From contig CAWAZS010000007.1 in the NCBI GenBank assembly GCA_963786625.1, forward strand, positions 61,259 to 125,258: a DNA stretch of 64,000 nucleotides, in the 5' to 3' direction. Shown here in pieces: positions 1 to 8,873 of this stretch (positions within the stretch are counted from its first letter, which is position 1; the number at the start of each line of letters is the position of its first letter). The translations under genes and the position numbers were made by a program. A model generated the notes under the pieces. It worked only from the letters and a program-made list of their open reading frames with translations. It had not been told where the DNA came from and made no database searches. The stretch comes from CAIWHR01 sp963786625. GTDB taxonomy: Bacteria; Pseudomonadota; Gammaproteobacteria; Burkholderiales; Casimicrobiaceae.

Positions 1-1
1 G

Positions 2-292
2 CCGCAGTATCTCGAGGGCATCCTCGAGGGCGGCACGACCGGCAACGGTGACGAGGGCGTCAGCGTCGAAGGCGCCGATGCCGAGTCCGACCCGATGTAC
101 GACCAGGCCGTGGCCCTGGTGCTGCAGACGCGCCGCCCGTCGATCTCGCTGGTCCAGCGCCACCTGCGGATCGGCTACAACCGCGCCGCGCGCCTGATCG
201 AGCAGATGGAGCGCTCGGGCCTGGTGTCGCCGATGCAGTCCAACGGCAATCGCGACGTGCTGGTGCCGGCGGGCAAGGGCGAGGGCGCGTGA
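2..292 (+). CDS. ftsK: DNA translocase FtsK, C-terminal fragment
   Basis: The window opens inside this gene; the last 96 codons are present. The segment after DPMYDQAV (about 95-240) is the winged-helix gamma domain of FtsK/SpoIIIE, with the typical SLVQRHLRIGYNRAARLIEQ stretch. In the family this domain recognises the KOPS motifs that orient the hexameric pump at the septum during chromosome segregation. The motor and membrane domains lie outside the window. The stop codon overlaps the GTG start of lolA (GTGA), so the two are probably translationally coupled. Confidence 0.93.
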   Translation, partial: PQYLEGILEGGTTGNGDEGVSVEGADAESDPMYDQAVALVLQTRRPSISLVQRHLRIGYNRAARLIEQMERSGLVSPMQSNGNRDVLVPAGKGEGA

Positions 293-915
293 GGCTGCAC
301 GGCCCTGTGTTGCTCGGAGTGTTCGCGTTTGCCGCTGCGACCGGCGTGCGGGCGGACGGACTGGACCAGCTCAAGTCCTTCCACGCGACCACCAAGAGCG
401 GCAAAGTGTCCTTCCGGCAGGTCGTCGCCGCCAAAGGCCAGCCGGGCGGCAAGGAGTCGACGGGCACGTTCTGGTTCCAGCGCCCGGGAAAGTTCCGCTG
501 GACCTACGAAACCCCCTACGAGCAGCTGATCGTCGGTGACGGCGAACGGCTGTGGATCTACGACCGCGACCTGAACCAGGTGATCGTGCGGACCCTCGAT
601 CGCGCGCTCGGATCGAGCCCGGCCGCCCTGCTGGCAGGGGACAGCGCGCTCGAGAAGGAGTTCGAGCTCGCGGACGCCGGGAAGGCGAAGGGGCTGGGCT
701 ACGTCGAGGCGAAGCCGCGATCGCCCGACACCGGCTTCGAGCGCGTGCGCATCGGCTTCGCCGACAATCTGCCGCGCACCATGGAATTGACCGATGCGTT
801 CGGCAACGTGACGACGCTGACCTTCAGCGGCTTCGAGCGCAACCTGCCTCTCGACGCCGCCCGCTTCCGGTTCGTTCCGCCCGCCGGGGCCGACGTCGTC
901 GGCGAAGCCCGCTAG
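289..915 (+). CDS. lolA: outer-membrane lipoprotein carrier protein LolA
   Basis: 208 residues starting at GTG, overlapping the ftsK stop. Residues 1-22 form a signal peptide (hydrophobic GPVLLGVFAFAAATG, then A-DG). The mature part has the LolA pattern: SGKVSFRQVV, a GTFWFQRPGKFRWTYETPYEQ block (about 62-82), GERLWIYDRDLNQV and a late GNVTTLTF strand. LolA is the periplasmic chaperone that takes lipoproteins from LolCDE to LolB. The ftsK-lolA order is usual in betaproteobacteria, normally followed by rarA and serS; here those two resume after an opposite-strand block. Confidence 0.95.
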   Translation: MRLHGPVLLGVFAFAAATGVRADGLDQLKSFHATTKSGKVSFRQVVAAKGQPGGKESTGTFWFQRPGKFRWTYETPYEQLIVGDGERLWIYDRDLNQVIVRTLDRALGSSPAALLAGDSALEKEFELADAGKAKGLGYVEAKPRSPDTGFERVRIGFADNLPRTMELTDAFGNVTTLTFSGFERNLPLDAARFRFVPPAGADVVGEAR

Positions 916-961
916 AACACGACCTTCAGGAAAGCCGCGGTCGCCGCGACGCGACGTGCGC

Positions 962-1956
962 TCAGGGCAGCGGCATGCCCCGGTCGGCCATCACCTTGCG
1001 CAGCCGGTCCGGGTAGTCGGTGATCAGGCCGTCGACCTTCATGTCGATCAGTCGTGCCATGTCCGCCGGATCGTTGACCGTCCAGGGCACGACCTTGAGG
1101 CCCGCAGCGCGCGCCTCCGCCACCAGCGCCGGCGTGACATTGCGCCAGAACGGCGACCAGGTCGCGCAGCCGGCGGCCCGCGCCGCGCCCGGCAACGATC
1201 CTCCGTGGGCGGCGAGATCGAGTCCGGCGAGCCACGGCGAAGGCGTCGCCGGAACGGCGCTGGACCGTGTCGAAGTTCTCGGTCTCGCTCGTGAGGCAAG
1301 CCGTTTCGATCTCCGGCGCAAGCTTCTTTGCGTGCAGCAGCGTTCGCCAGTCGAACGACTGGATCGTCACCCGTTGTGTGAGCTTCGCAGTGCGCACCGC
1401 GTCGACCGCCAGGCGTGCGAACGTTGCGGCATCGACGGTCTGCTCCGGATCGTTCGGCGTGATCTTGGTCTCGACGTTGAGCCGCAGCGGCTTGCCGCTC
1501 GCCCGCACGAGCTCGACCACTTCGGCGAACGTCGGATAGCGCTGGCCGTCGACCGCCTGCTGCGAGGAAAACGTCTGCGCGTACTTGCTGTCGGGGTTGA
1601 TGCGGCCGACGTCGTAGCGCCTGAGCTCGGCGAGCGTCAGCGTGTGAATCGCCGGACCCTTGGCCGCCGAGCCAGCGGCCGTCGGGGCCGCGGACGAGGT
1701 CGGGATTGAGGAACGGGTCGTGCGCGACGACCAGCACGCCGTCGCGCGTCACCGCGAGATCCAGCTCGAGCGTCGACACGCCCAGCGCGGCCGCGTGCGC
1801 GAAGCCGGCGAGCGTGTTCTCGGGGCGCAGCCCCCGCGCGCCGCGATGGCCCTGCAGGTCGAACGCCGCGGCATCGACGCCGAACGAAGCGAGCAGGGCG
1901 AGCGCCACCGCCCGCCCGGGATGCCGCGTGCGCACGGCGCCGCCGCCGCGCGTCAT
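962..1956 (-). CDS. glycerophosphodiester phosphodiesterase, frameshifted
   Basis: Hydrolyses glycerophosphodiesters to glycerol-3-phosphate and an alcohol. A short signal-like segment (AVALALLASFGVDAAAF) precedes the GDPD core QGHRGARGLRPENTLAGF, then LELDLAVTRDGVLVVAHDP with the catalytic His/Glu/Asp/His pattern. Later pieces are LNVETKITPNDP, the SFDWRTLLHAKK block, and the end GLKVVPWTVNDPADMARLIDMKVDGLITDYPDRL. These lie in three frames, with one-base breaks near 1665 and 1238. The ATG chosen at 1956 overlaps a TGA in another frame, where the upstream dehydrogenase probably ends. As given, the dehydrogenase frame runs straight into this gene. Confidence 0.85.
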
Positions 1957-2982
1957 CCGGGCGAGCCGGCCACGCACGCGCGGATGGTCGAGGACGCTCC
2001 GGTCGACGACGAATTCGGGCGTGCGCCCGGCCAGCGCGTCGACGATGCTGGCGAGCCCGGTCGCCGCCATGTTGTGGAAGCACTCGTCGGTCCAGCACAG
2101 CGAATGCGGCGTCACGATGACGTTGTCCATCGCCAGCAGCGGGTTGTCGGAGGCGACCGGCTCCTGCTCGAACACGTCGAGCGCGGCCCCGGCGATCCGT
2201 CGGGCGGCGAGCGCGTCGATCAGCGCCGCCTCGTCGACGATGGGTCCGCGCGCGACGTTGACGAAGTAGGCGCTCCGCCGCATCTGCGCGAACTGCGGCG
2301 CGCCGAGCAGGTGACGGGTCTCGTCGTTGAGCAGGCAGCAGACGACGACGAAATCGGCTTCGCGCATCAGCGTGTCGAGGTCGACCTTGCGCGCGCCGAT
2401 GTAGCCGAGCTCGATGGCGTTGACATAGGGGTCCGCGGCGAGGAGCTTCAGGTCGAAGGCCCGCGCCATGCGCAGGAGCTCCTTGCCGATGCGCCCGGCG
2501 CCGACGACGCCGAGCGTGCGCCCGGTGAGCCCCATGCCCATGTTGTCCATGCGCTCGTGCCAGCGGCCGGTGCGCGTCAGCCGGTCCTTGAGCATCAGCC
2601 GGCCGGCCAGCGCCAGCACGAAGGAGAGCGCGATGGTCGCCACCGGGCGCGGCATCGAGCTCGGCGTATGCGTGACGATCACTCCGGCGCGCGTCATCGC
2701 CGCGACGTCGACCGAGTCGTAGCCGACGCCGTGCCGGGCGACGACGCGGAGCCGGCAATCGGCGCGGCCCACGGCCGCGGCCGGGACGCGCGGCAGGTTG
2801 ACGTAGATCGCATCGTAGCGTGCGGCGTGCTCGGCGGTGATCTCCGGCACGACCTCGGGCAGGTATTCCCAGGCGACATCGGGTGCGCGATCGAGGATGT
2901 CGAGCGCGGCCGCGCCGAATGCGGGCTCCCCGCGCGAATCGAGAATGTCGCGGGTGAGTCCCACCACGAATTTCTTCGCCAT
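1953..2982 (-). CDS. D-isomer-specific 2-hydroxyacid dehydrogenase
   Basis: About 340 residues. The NAD-binding Rossmann motif GVVGAGRIGKELL is near residue 155. The catalytic triad of the family is visible as Arg in NVARGPIVDE, Glu in DVFEQEP and His in VTPHSLCW. Expected reaction is reversible reduction of a 2-oxoacid; the substrate cannot be told. It starts 2 bp after the stop of the HpcH/HpaI aldolase, so the two form an operon, a pairing that suggests catabolism of a hydroxy- or oxo-acid. No in-frame stop follows the expected C-terminus (RGRLAR); a TGA at 1953-1955 is one base out of frame, so a missed or extra base near the end is likely. Confidence 0.88.
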
Positions 2983-2984
2983 GA

Positions 2985-3773
2985 TCAGCCGGCCTTTCCG
3001 GCGCTCGCGGCGTGCAGGACGGCGAGCCCCTCGCCCAGCGCGCGCTGCAGCATGAGCTGGTCGACGCCGTAGGCCATCAGCCGGAAGCCCTTGGCCGCGT
3101 AGTCGCGGGCCCATGCCTCGTCGGTGGCGAGGAACGCGGCCGTCTTGCCGTGCTTTTCGCAGGCGGCGACGATGCGATCCACGGCGGCGAGGTACGCCGG
3201 GTGCTGGAACTGGCCCGGCAGGCCCATGAAATTGGTGAGGTCGAAATGCCCGATCCACAGCGCGTCGACGCCGGGCACCGCGGCGATCGCCTCCACGTTG
3301 TCGAGGCCCTCGCGCGTCTCGATCTGCGGGATCACCATCGTGCGCGCGTGGAGCGCCGCGATCTTCGCCGCGACGTCGCCGCCCTCGTAATCGTCGTGCG
3401 CGAAGCCGAACGCCGCGCCGCGGCGCCCCTGCGGCGGGTAGCGCGTGCAGGCGACGATGTGCGCGGCTTCCTCGGGCGTGCCGACCATCGGCACCATCAC
3501 CCCCATGGCGCCCAGATCGAGCGCACGGGCGATGAAGTGGTACTCGCCGCGCGGCACCCGCACCATCGGCACGATCGCCAGGCCGCGGCACAGCGCGAAC
3601 TGGGTCTTCAGCGTCTCGAAGCCGAGCCCCGTGTGCTCCATGTCGTAGAGGATGAAGTCGGCCCCGGCGTTCCGGCAGATCTGGGGCAGGCCCGGCGCGA
3701 AGAACTCGAAGATCATCGCGCCGAAACTGGACCCGCCCGCGGCGAGCGTGTCCTTGACGGGGTTCTTACGCAT
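2985..3773 (-). CDS. HpcH/HpaI aldolase family protein
   Basis: 262 residues from ATG at 3773 (MRKNPVKDTL). Typical of 2,4-dihydroxyhept-2-ene-1,7-dioate aldolase-like class II enzymes: FILYDMEHTGLGFE, MVRVPRGEYHF, the metal-binding region TMVIPQIETREGLDN, and ALWIGHFDLTNFMG with the acidic ligand. These enzymes cleave 2-keto-4-hydroxy acids to pyruvate and an aldehyde, using a divalent metal held by Glu and Asp. First gene of a two-gene minus-strand operon with the downstream 2-hydroxyacid dehydrogenase (2-bp gap). The true substrate is not determinable; it could also be a malyl-CoA lyase-like member, but the short length favours HpaI. Confidence 0.9.
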   Translation of the reverse strand: MRKNPVKDTLAAGGSSFGAMIFEFFAPGLPQICRNAGADFILYDMEHTGLGFETLKTQFALCRGLAIVPMVRVPRGEYHFIARALDLGAMGVMVPMVGTPEEAAHIVACTRYPPQGRRGAAFGFAHDDYEGGDVAAKIAALHARTMVIPQIETREGLDNVEAIAAVPGVDALWIGHFDLTNFMGLPGQFQHPAYLAAVDRIVAACEKHGKTAAFLATDEAWARDYAAKGFRLMAYGVDQLMLQRALGEGLAVLHAASAGKAG

Positions 3774-3877
3774 GTCGGTGGGGTTGCAACGGTTGTCGCG
3801 TTCGGCGGTCGCGCGGGACCCGGCGCGCGCGCCCGGCCGCGCGGATCGCCATTGTGGCACGCGAATCGTGCTTGTAC

Positions 3878-4588
3878 TCAGCCCGCGAGCCTCGCGAGGT
3901 AGGCGCGGATCCGCCGGGCGTTGGTCCCGAGGTCGCTCTTGCCGACCCGCGAGACCGAGCGCACGTCGATGCGACTGCCCACGGCGGTCGGCGCCACGCG
4001 GATTGCGACGTCGTCGCGGAAGCCGAACCAGCGCGTCGTCGCCGTCGCCTCGATGCGCCCCGATCCGGCGTCCGCGGCGACGATCTCCCAGCCGGATTCC
4101 CTGGCCACGTCGAGCGCGCGCGCGAACGCCGTCGCAGGCGGCACGGCGAGCTCCAACGGGCGAATGTCGGGGTACGCGCGCCGCTGCGCCGCGGCGACCT
4201 CGGCACCGGGATAGGTGGAGGGCACCGGCGCGCCGGCGCGCAGCGGGACGACGGCGATGAGCGCGGGCGGATCATCGGTGTCGGTCGTGATGTCGTTGAT
4301 CGCGGGGACGGTGCGCGCCGATTGCATCCACTGCCACGGGAAGTACGCAACGGCGCAGCCGACGGCCAGTGCCAGGACCAGCGTCGCGACGCGGCCCGCA
4401 CGAATTCGCGGAATCGACATGAACACGAGAGCGAGGGCGGCCGCCCCGAGGCCGGTGTAGGGGCTGTAGCGCAGCAGCTGAAAACCGAAACGGTAGTCCC
4501 ACAGGCCGAACCGGGCGCCGTAGCCGGAGGCGGCGAGCAGCGCGGCGGCGAGCAGCGCGAGTGCCAGCGGAATGCTTGCGGCCTTCAT
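3878..4588 (-). CDS. DUF1499 family membrane protein
   Basis: 236 residues. Three hydrophobic segments near the N-terminus (about 5-22, 45-60, 70-88) are followed by a soluble domain. The soluble part, from RRAYPDIRPLELAVPPATAFARALDVARESGWEIVAAD to IEATATTRWFGFRDDVAIRV and SRVGKSDLGTNARRIRAYL, matches the DUF1499 pattern. No function is established for this family. It is divergent from rarA and lies upstream of the aldolase operon on the same strand with a gap of about 100 bp, so it is probably a separate unit. Confidence 0.85.
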   Translation of the reverse strand: MKAASIPLALALLAAALLAASGYGARFGLWDYRFGFQLLRYSPYTGLGAAALALVFMSIPRIRAGRVATLVLALAVGCAVAYFPWQWMQSARTVPAINDITTDTDDPPALIAVVPLRAGAPVPSTYPGAEVAAAQRRAYPDIRPLELAVPPATAFARALDVARESGWEIVAADAGSGRIEATATTRWFGFRDDVAIRVAPTAVGSRIDVRSVSRVGKSDLGTNARRIRAYLARLAG

Positions 4589-4730
4589 GCGGACACTGGA
4601 AATGCCGGATAATGCGGACTCTACGCTCGCGACTTCCAGCGGGTCAATGCGCTCGAGTGCAGGGGCATGCGGCGGCGCCCGCCGCGATGCCCGGCCGGAT
4701 GCCGTCCCGCTCCCGAGTGATCACCGCACC

Positions 4731-6047
4731 GTGACCGATCTCTTCGCCACCGCCAATCCTGCCACGCCGCTCGCCGAGCGGTTGCGCCCGCGGACGATCG
4801 ACGAAGTGATCGGCCAGCGGCATCTGCTCGCGCCGGGCAAGCCGCTCGCGGTGGCGTTCGCCTCGGGCAAACCGCATTCGATGATCCTCTGGGGTCCGCC
4901 CGGGGTCGGCAAGACGACGCTCGCGCGGCTGATGGCCGACGCGTTCAACGCCGACTTCATCGCGCTGTCCGCCGTGCTCGCCGGCGTCAAGGACATCCGC
5001 GACGCGGTCGCACGCGCCGAGGCGACGCTGGCCCAATCCGGGCGGCACACGATCCTCTTCGTCGACGAGGTCCACCGCTTCAACAAGGCCCAGCAGGACG
5101 CGTTCCTGCCGTACGTGGAGCGGGGACTCGTCACGTTCATCGGGGCAACGACCGAGAACCCGTCCTTCGAGGTCAACAGCGCGCTGCTCTCGCGGGCGGC
5201 CGTGTACGTGCTGGAGCCGTTGGCGCACGACGAGCTCGGCCAGCTCCTCGACCGCGCGCTGGCGGTCGGCGCGCCCGGCCTCGTCGTCGATGCGCATGCG
5301 CGCGAGACGCTGATCGCCTACGCGGACGGCGATGGCCGCCGTCTCATCAATCTCGTCGAGTACCTGGCGACCGCCGCGGGCGAGGGGCGCCGGGAGCCGA
5401 TCGATGTCGCGTTCGTCGAAGCGACGATCGCGCGGAGCCTCCGGCGCTTCGACAAGGGCGGCGAGGCGTTCTACGACCAGATCTCGGCGCTGCACAAGGC
5501 GGTGCGGGGATCGAATCCCGACGCGGCGCTGTACTGGATGTGCCGGATGCTCGACGGCGGCGCCGATCCGCTCTACATCGGCCGGCGGCTGATCCGGATG
5601 GCGACCGAGGACATCGGGCTCGCCGATCCCCGCGCGCTCTCGCTGACCACGGACGCGGTCGAGACCTACGAGCGGCTCGGCACGCCCGAGGGCGAGCTCG
5701 CGCTCGCCGAAGCGGTGCTCTATCTCGCCTGCGCCGCCAAGTCGAACGCCGTGTACACCGCGTACAACGCCGCGCGTGCGTTCATCGCCGAGGACGGCTC
5801 GCGGCCGGTCCCGCTGCGGCTGCGCAACGCGCCGACGAAACTGATGAAGGGGCTGGGCTACGGCAAGGGCTACCGGTACGCGCACGACGAAGCGGGCGCC
5901 TTTGCCGCCGGCGAGCACTATTTTCCGGACAACATGCCCGAGGTGTCGTTCTACGAGCCGACCGACCGCGGGCTGGAGGCCAGGATCCGCGAGAAGCTCG
6001 AATGGCTGCGCGCCGAGGATCGCAAGGCGCGCGCCGGCGAGGGGTGA
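4731..6047 (+). CDS. rarA: replication-associated recombination protein A (AAA+ ATPase RarA/MgsA)
   Basis: 438 residues from GTG at 4731 (VTDLFATANPATPLAERLRPRT). An upstream in-frame ATG at 4572 would add a tail that is not conserved-looking and would overlap the DUF1499 start. Walker A GPPGVGKTT is at about residues 55-63, Walker B ILFVDEVHRFNK at about 108-119, sensor-1 region GATTENPSFEVNSALLSR, then the clamp-loader-like C-terminal domain with DGGADPLYIGRRLIRMATEDIGLADP. RarA acts at stalled replication forks together with SSB. serS follows 40 bp downstream, the normal rarA-serS order. Confidence 0.95.
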   Translation: MTDLFATANPATPLAERLRPRTIDEVIGQRHLLAPGKPLAVAFASGKPHSMILWGPPGVGKTTLARLMADAFNADFIALSAVLAGVKDIRDAVARAEATLAQSGRHTILFVDEVHRFNKAQQDAFLPYVERGLVTFIGATTENPSFEVNSALLSRAAVYVLEPLAHDELGQLLDRALAVGAPGLVVDAHARETLIAYADGDGRRLINLVEYLATAAGEGRREPIDVAFVEATIARSLRRFDKGGEAFYDQISALHKAVRGSNPDAALYWMCRMLDGGADPLYIGRRLIRMATEDIGLADPRALSLTTDAVETYERLGTPEGELALAEAVLYLACAAKSNAVYTAYNAARAFIAEDGSRPVPLRLRNAPTKLMKGLGYGKGYRYAHDEAGAFAAGEHYFPDNMPEVSFYEPTDRGLEARIREKLEWLRAEDRKARAGEG

Positions 6048-6087
6048 TGCATGCGGGCGCGCGCGTGGCATTTGCTAGAATCGCGGC

Positions 6088-7395
6088 ATGCTCGACATCA
6101 ACCTTTTTCGCAGTGATCTCGCAGCCGTTGCCGCCGGGCTCGCCAAGCGCGGCCTGACGCTCGACACCGCGCGCTTCGAGGCGCTCGAGCGCGAGCGCAA
6201 GGACATCCAGATCCGCACGCAGGACCTGCAGGCAAGGCGCAACGCGCTGTCGAAGCAGATCGGCGCCGCGAAGGGTCGGGGCGACGACGCTTCCGCGCTC
6301 CTCGCCGAGGTCGCCGGGATCGGCGAGCAGGCGAAGCGGCTCGAAGGCGAGCTCGACCGGGTGCAGGGCGAGCTGCGCGATTTCCTGCTCAATCTTCCCA
6401 ACCTCACGCATTCGAGCGTGCCGGTCGGCCGATCCTCCGACGACAATCTCGAGGTGCGGCGCTGGGGCACGCCGAGGGCATTCGGCTTTCCGGTGCGCGA
6501 TCACACCGACATCGGCGAAGGCCTCGGGCTGCTCGACTTCGCCACGGCGGCGAAGCTCTCCGGCGCGCGCTTCACCTTCCTGCGCGGCGGTCTCGCGCGC
6601 CTGCACCGCGCGCTCGCCCAGTTCATGTTGGACACCCACACGCGCGAGCACGGCTACACCGAGTGCTATACGCCGTACATCGTCAACGCCGAGACGCTGG
6701 TCGGCACGACGCAGCTGCCGAAGTTCGAGGCCGACATGTTCGCGGTGAAGAAGGGCGGCGTCGATGCGGACGATCCGGCGGCCGCCGAGCGGCTCTACCT
6801 GATCTCGACGGCCGAGATCACGCTGACGAATTCCGTGCGCGACGAGATCCTTCCGGCCGACGCGCTGCCGATCAGGCTGACCGCGCACTCGCCGTGCTTC
6901 CGTTCGGAGGCGGGGAGCTACGGCAAGGACACGCGCGGAATGATCCGCCAGCATCAGTTCGACAAGGTCGAGATGGTGCAGGTCGTCCATCCGGAGAAGT
7001 CCTACGATGCGCTCGAGGAGATGACCGGCCACGCGGAGAAGATCCTGCAGCGCCTCGAGCTGCCCTATCGCGTCGTTTCGCTGTGCACGGGCGACATCGG
7101 CTTCGCGAGCGCGAAGACCTACGATCTCGAAGTGTGGCTGCCCGCGCAGAACACCTACCGCGAGATTTCCTCGTGCTCGAATTGCGAGGCGTTCCAGGCG
7201 CGGCGCATGCAGGCGCGCTTTCGCAACGCGCAGGGCAAGCCCGAGCTCGTGCATACGCTGAACGGCTCGGGACTCGCCGTGGGCCGCACGCTGGTCGCGG
7301 TGCTGGAGAACTATCAGCGCGCCGACGGCGGTATCGACATCCCGGCGGTGCTGCGGCCCTACATGGGCGGCCTCGAGACGATCGCCGCGACGTAG
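6088..7395 (+). CDS. serS: serine--tRNA ligase
   Basis: 435 residues, full length for bacterial SerRS. The N-terminal coiled-coil arm (about 28-105) that grips the tRNA-Ser long variable arm is visible in ERERKDIQIRTQDLQARRNAL. Class II motifs follow: the motif 1 region around AQFMLDTHTREHGYTE, motif 2 CFRSEAGSYGKDTRGMIRQHQFDKVEM and motif 3 NGSGLAVGRTLVAVLENYQ. It charges tRNA-Ser; one such tRNA (GCT) lies at 29518 in this window. Likely co-transcribed with rarA. A long hairpin lies 30 bp after the stop. Confidence 0.98.
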   Translation: MLDINLFRSDLAAVAAGLAKRGLTLDTARFEALERERKDIQIRTQDLQARRNALSKQIGAAKGRGDDASALLAEVAGIGEQAKRLEGELDRVQGELRDFLLNLPNLTHSSVPVGRSSDDNLEVRRWGTPRAFGFPVRDHTDIGEGLGLLDFATAAKLSGARFTFLRGGLARLHRALAQFMLDTHTREHGYTECYTPYIVNAETLVGTTQLPKFEADMFAVKKGGVDADDPAAAERLYLISTAEITLTNSVRDEILPADALPIRLTAHSPCFRSEAGSYGKDTRGMIRQHQFDKVEMVQVVHPEKSYDALEEMTGHAEKILQRLELPYRVVSLCTGDIGFASAKTYDLEVWLPAQNTYREISSCSNCEAFQARRMQARFRNAQGKPELVHTLNGSGLAVGRTLVAVLENYQRADGGIDIPAVLRPYMGGLETIAAT

Positions 7396-7424
7396 CGCCG
7401 GTAGAGCAAACGCTTGACTCGCGG

Positions 7425-7494
7425 GGCGGAACGGAAGGGCTCGCCGCGGGCTTAGGATGAGGCATGCGCCCGCCGCGAGCCCTTCCGTTCCGCC
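7425..7494. terminator. 27-bp inverted repeat between convergent genes, probable bidirectional terminator
   Basis: Arms 7425-7451 and 7468-7494 are complementary over 27 positions with one mismatch, around a 16-nt loop. It sits between the end of serS (+) and the end of the beta-propeller gene (-), where a shared terminator is expected. There is no T-run on either side, so it is not a textbook intrinsic terminator; it may act with Rho or only protect mRNA ends. Confidence 0.6.
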
Positions 7495-7552
7495 GGTCAC
7501 GGCATCGCGATCCGCGATTTCAGGCGTTGCCCGCCGCGCCGCAACACGGTGA

Positions 7553-8819
7553 CTAGCGCGTGTTTCCGGTGTGGCCGAGCGAGTAGCGGCCGGGCTGCGG
7601 CCAGACGGTCAGGCCGTGCGGCTCCTTGCCGACCGGAATGCTGGTCACTGCGCCGGTCGCCGTGTCGATCGCGTAGACGACGTCGTCGAAGCGCCCCGCG
7701 AGCCACAGGCGCTTGCCGTCGGCGCTGACGTTGCCCATGTCGGGGCTGCCGCCGCCGGGAATCGGCCAGGTGACCTCGACCTTGCGCGTCGCGAAATCGA
7801 TCACCGACACGCTGCCCTTGCCCTTCTTCGGACCGTGGATCTTGTTGGACCCGCGGTTGGCGACGTAGAGCTTCCTGCCGTCGCGGCTCGGGTAGAGCCC
7901 GTGCGCGCCGACCCCGGTCGGAATGAAGTCGATCTGCCGGAACGTCTCGCCGTCGACGACGTGCACGCCGTCCGACATCATGTCGGCGACGAAGAAGAGC
8001 TTGCCGTCCGGCGACACGCGGATGTCCTGCGGCATGCCCTTCCACGTCGTGCAGATGAGCTTCGTCGCGGCCGTCGAAGCCCTTGACCGTCTGCGTCGGC
8101 ACGCCGGGCTTGAGGACCTGGATGTAGCCGACGACCTTCCGCGCGACGAGGTCGATCTTGGCGACGGTCCCCGTGAACTCGCAGGTGAAGATCGCGTAGC
8201 GGCCGTCGATCGAGAAGTCGGCGTGGTTGATGCCGCCGCAGCGCGGCACCTCCAGCGTGAACTGCAGCGCCATCGACTGCGGGTCGCGGAAGTCCAGGCG
8301 CTTGTACGCCTCGGCCACGACGATCGCCGACTTGCCGTCCGGCGAGAAGTACATGTTGTACGGATCGTCGACGGCGATCGCCTTGCCGGCCTTGCCGGTC
8401 CGCGGATCGATCGGCGTGAGGCTGCCGGACTTGGTGTTCTCCGCGTTGTTGGCGACCCACAGCGTGCGCATGTCCCACGACGGCACGACGTGCTGCGGAT
8501 TGAGGCCGACGCGGATGCGGTCGACGACCTTCAGCGTCTCCGGGTCGATCACGTAGACGTCGTTCGACTGCAGGTTCGGAACGTAGACGCGCGGCAGATC
8601 CCCCGCGACCGCGGCGGAGAGCTTCCCGGCGGTCGCCTCGCTGTAGAGATTCGCGGGATCGGGCACCGGCGGCATGCCGGGGACGGTCACGATCGCCGGC
8701 GCGGCGCCGCTGGCCGGCGCGCCGGCGGGAAGCTGGGCCCAGCCGAGCGCACTGCATGCCAGGCCCAGCCAGAGGACGCGTGCCATCGTACGTGGCGTGC
8801 ATGGGGACTTCATCGACAC
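7553..8819 (-). CDS. secreted YVTN/YncE-type beta-propeller protein, frameshifted
   Basis: About 420 residues. The N-terminus has a signal peptide (VLWLGLACSALGWAQ). Repeated blade units follow: RVYVPNLQSNDVYVIDPETLKVV, TLWVANNAENTKSGSLTPIDP, NMYFSPDGKSAIVVAE, DIRVSPDGKLFFVADMMSDGVHVVD, KLYVANRGSNKIHG, and the end HGLTVWPQPGRYSLGHTG. The pattern is that of YVTN-repeat or cytochrome cd1-like propellers; no haem motif (CxxCH) is visible. Function unknown, presumably periplasmic. A one-base break near 8063 separates the first five from the last blades; the stop at 7553 is that of the restored frame. Confidence 0.8.
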
Positions 8820-8873
8820 TCCTGAGAACGCTGTGGGGTGGTGGTCATGCGCAGCGCGGGCCGGTCGTGCGCT

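Noticed and set aside
4572..4730. In-frame N-terminal extension of rarA from ATG 4572
   Set aside because: Would overlap the divergent DUF1499 start, and the encoded tail is low-complexity; GTG 4731 matches the family start.
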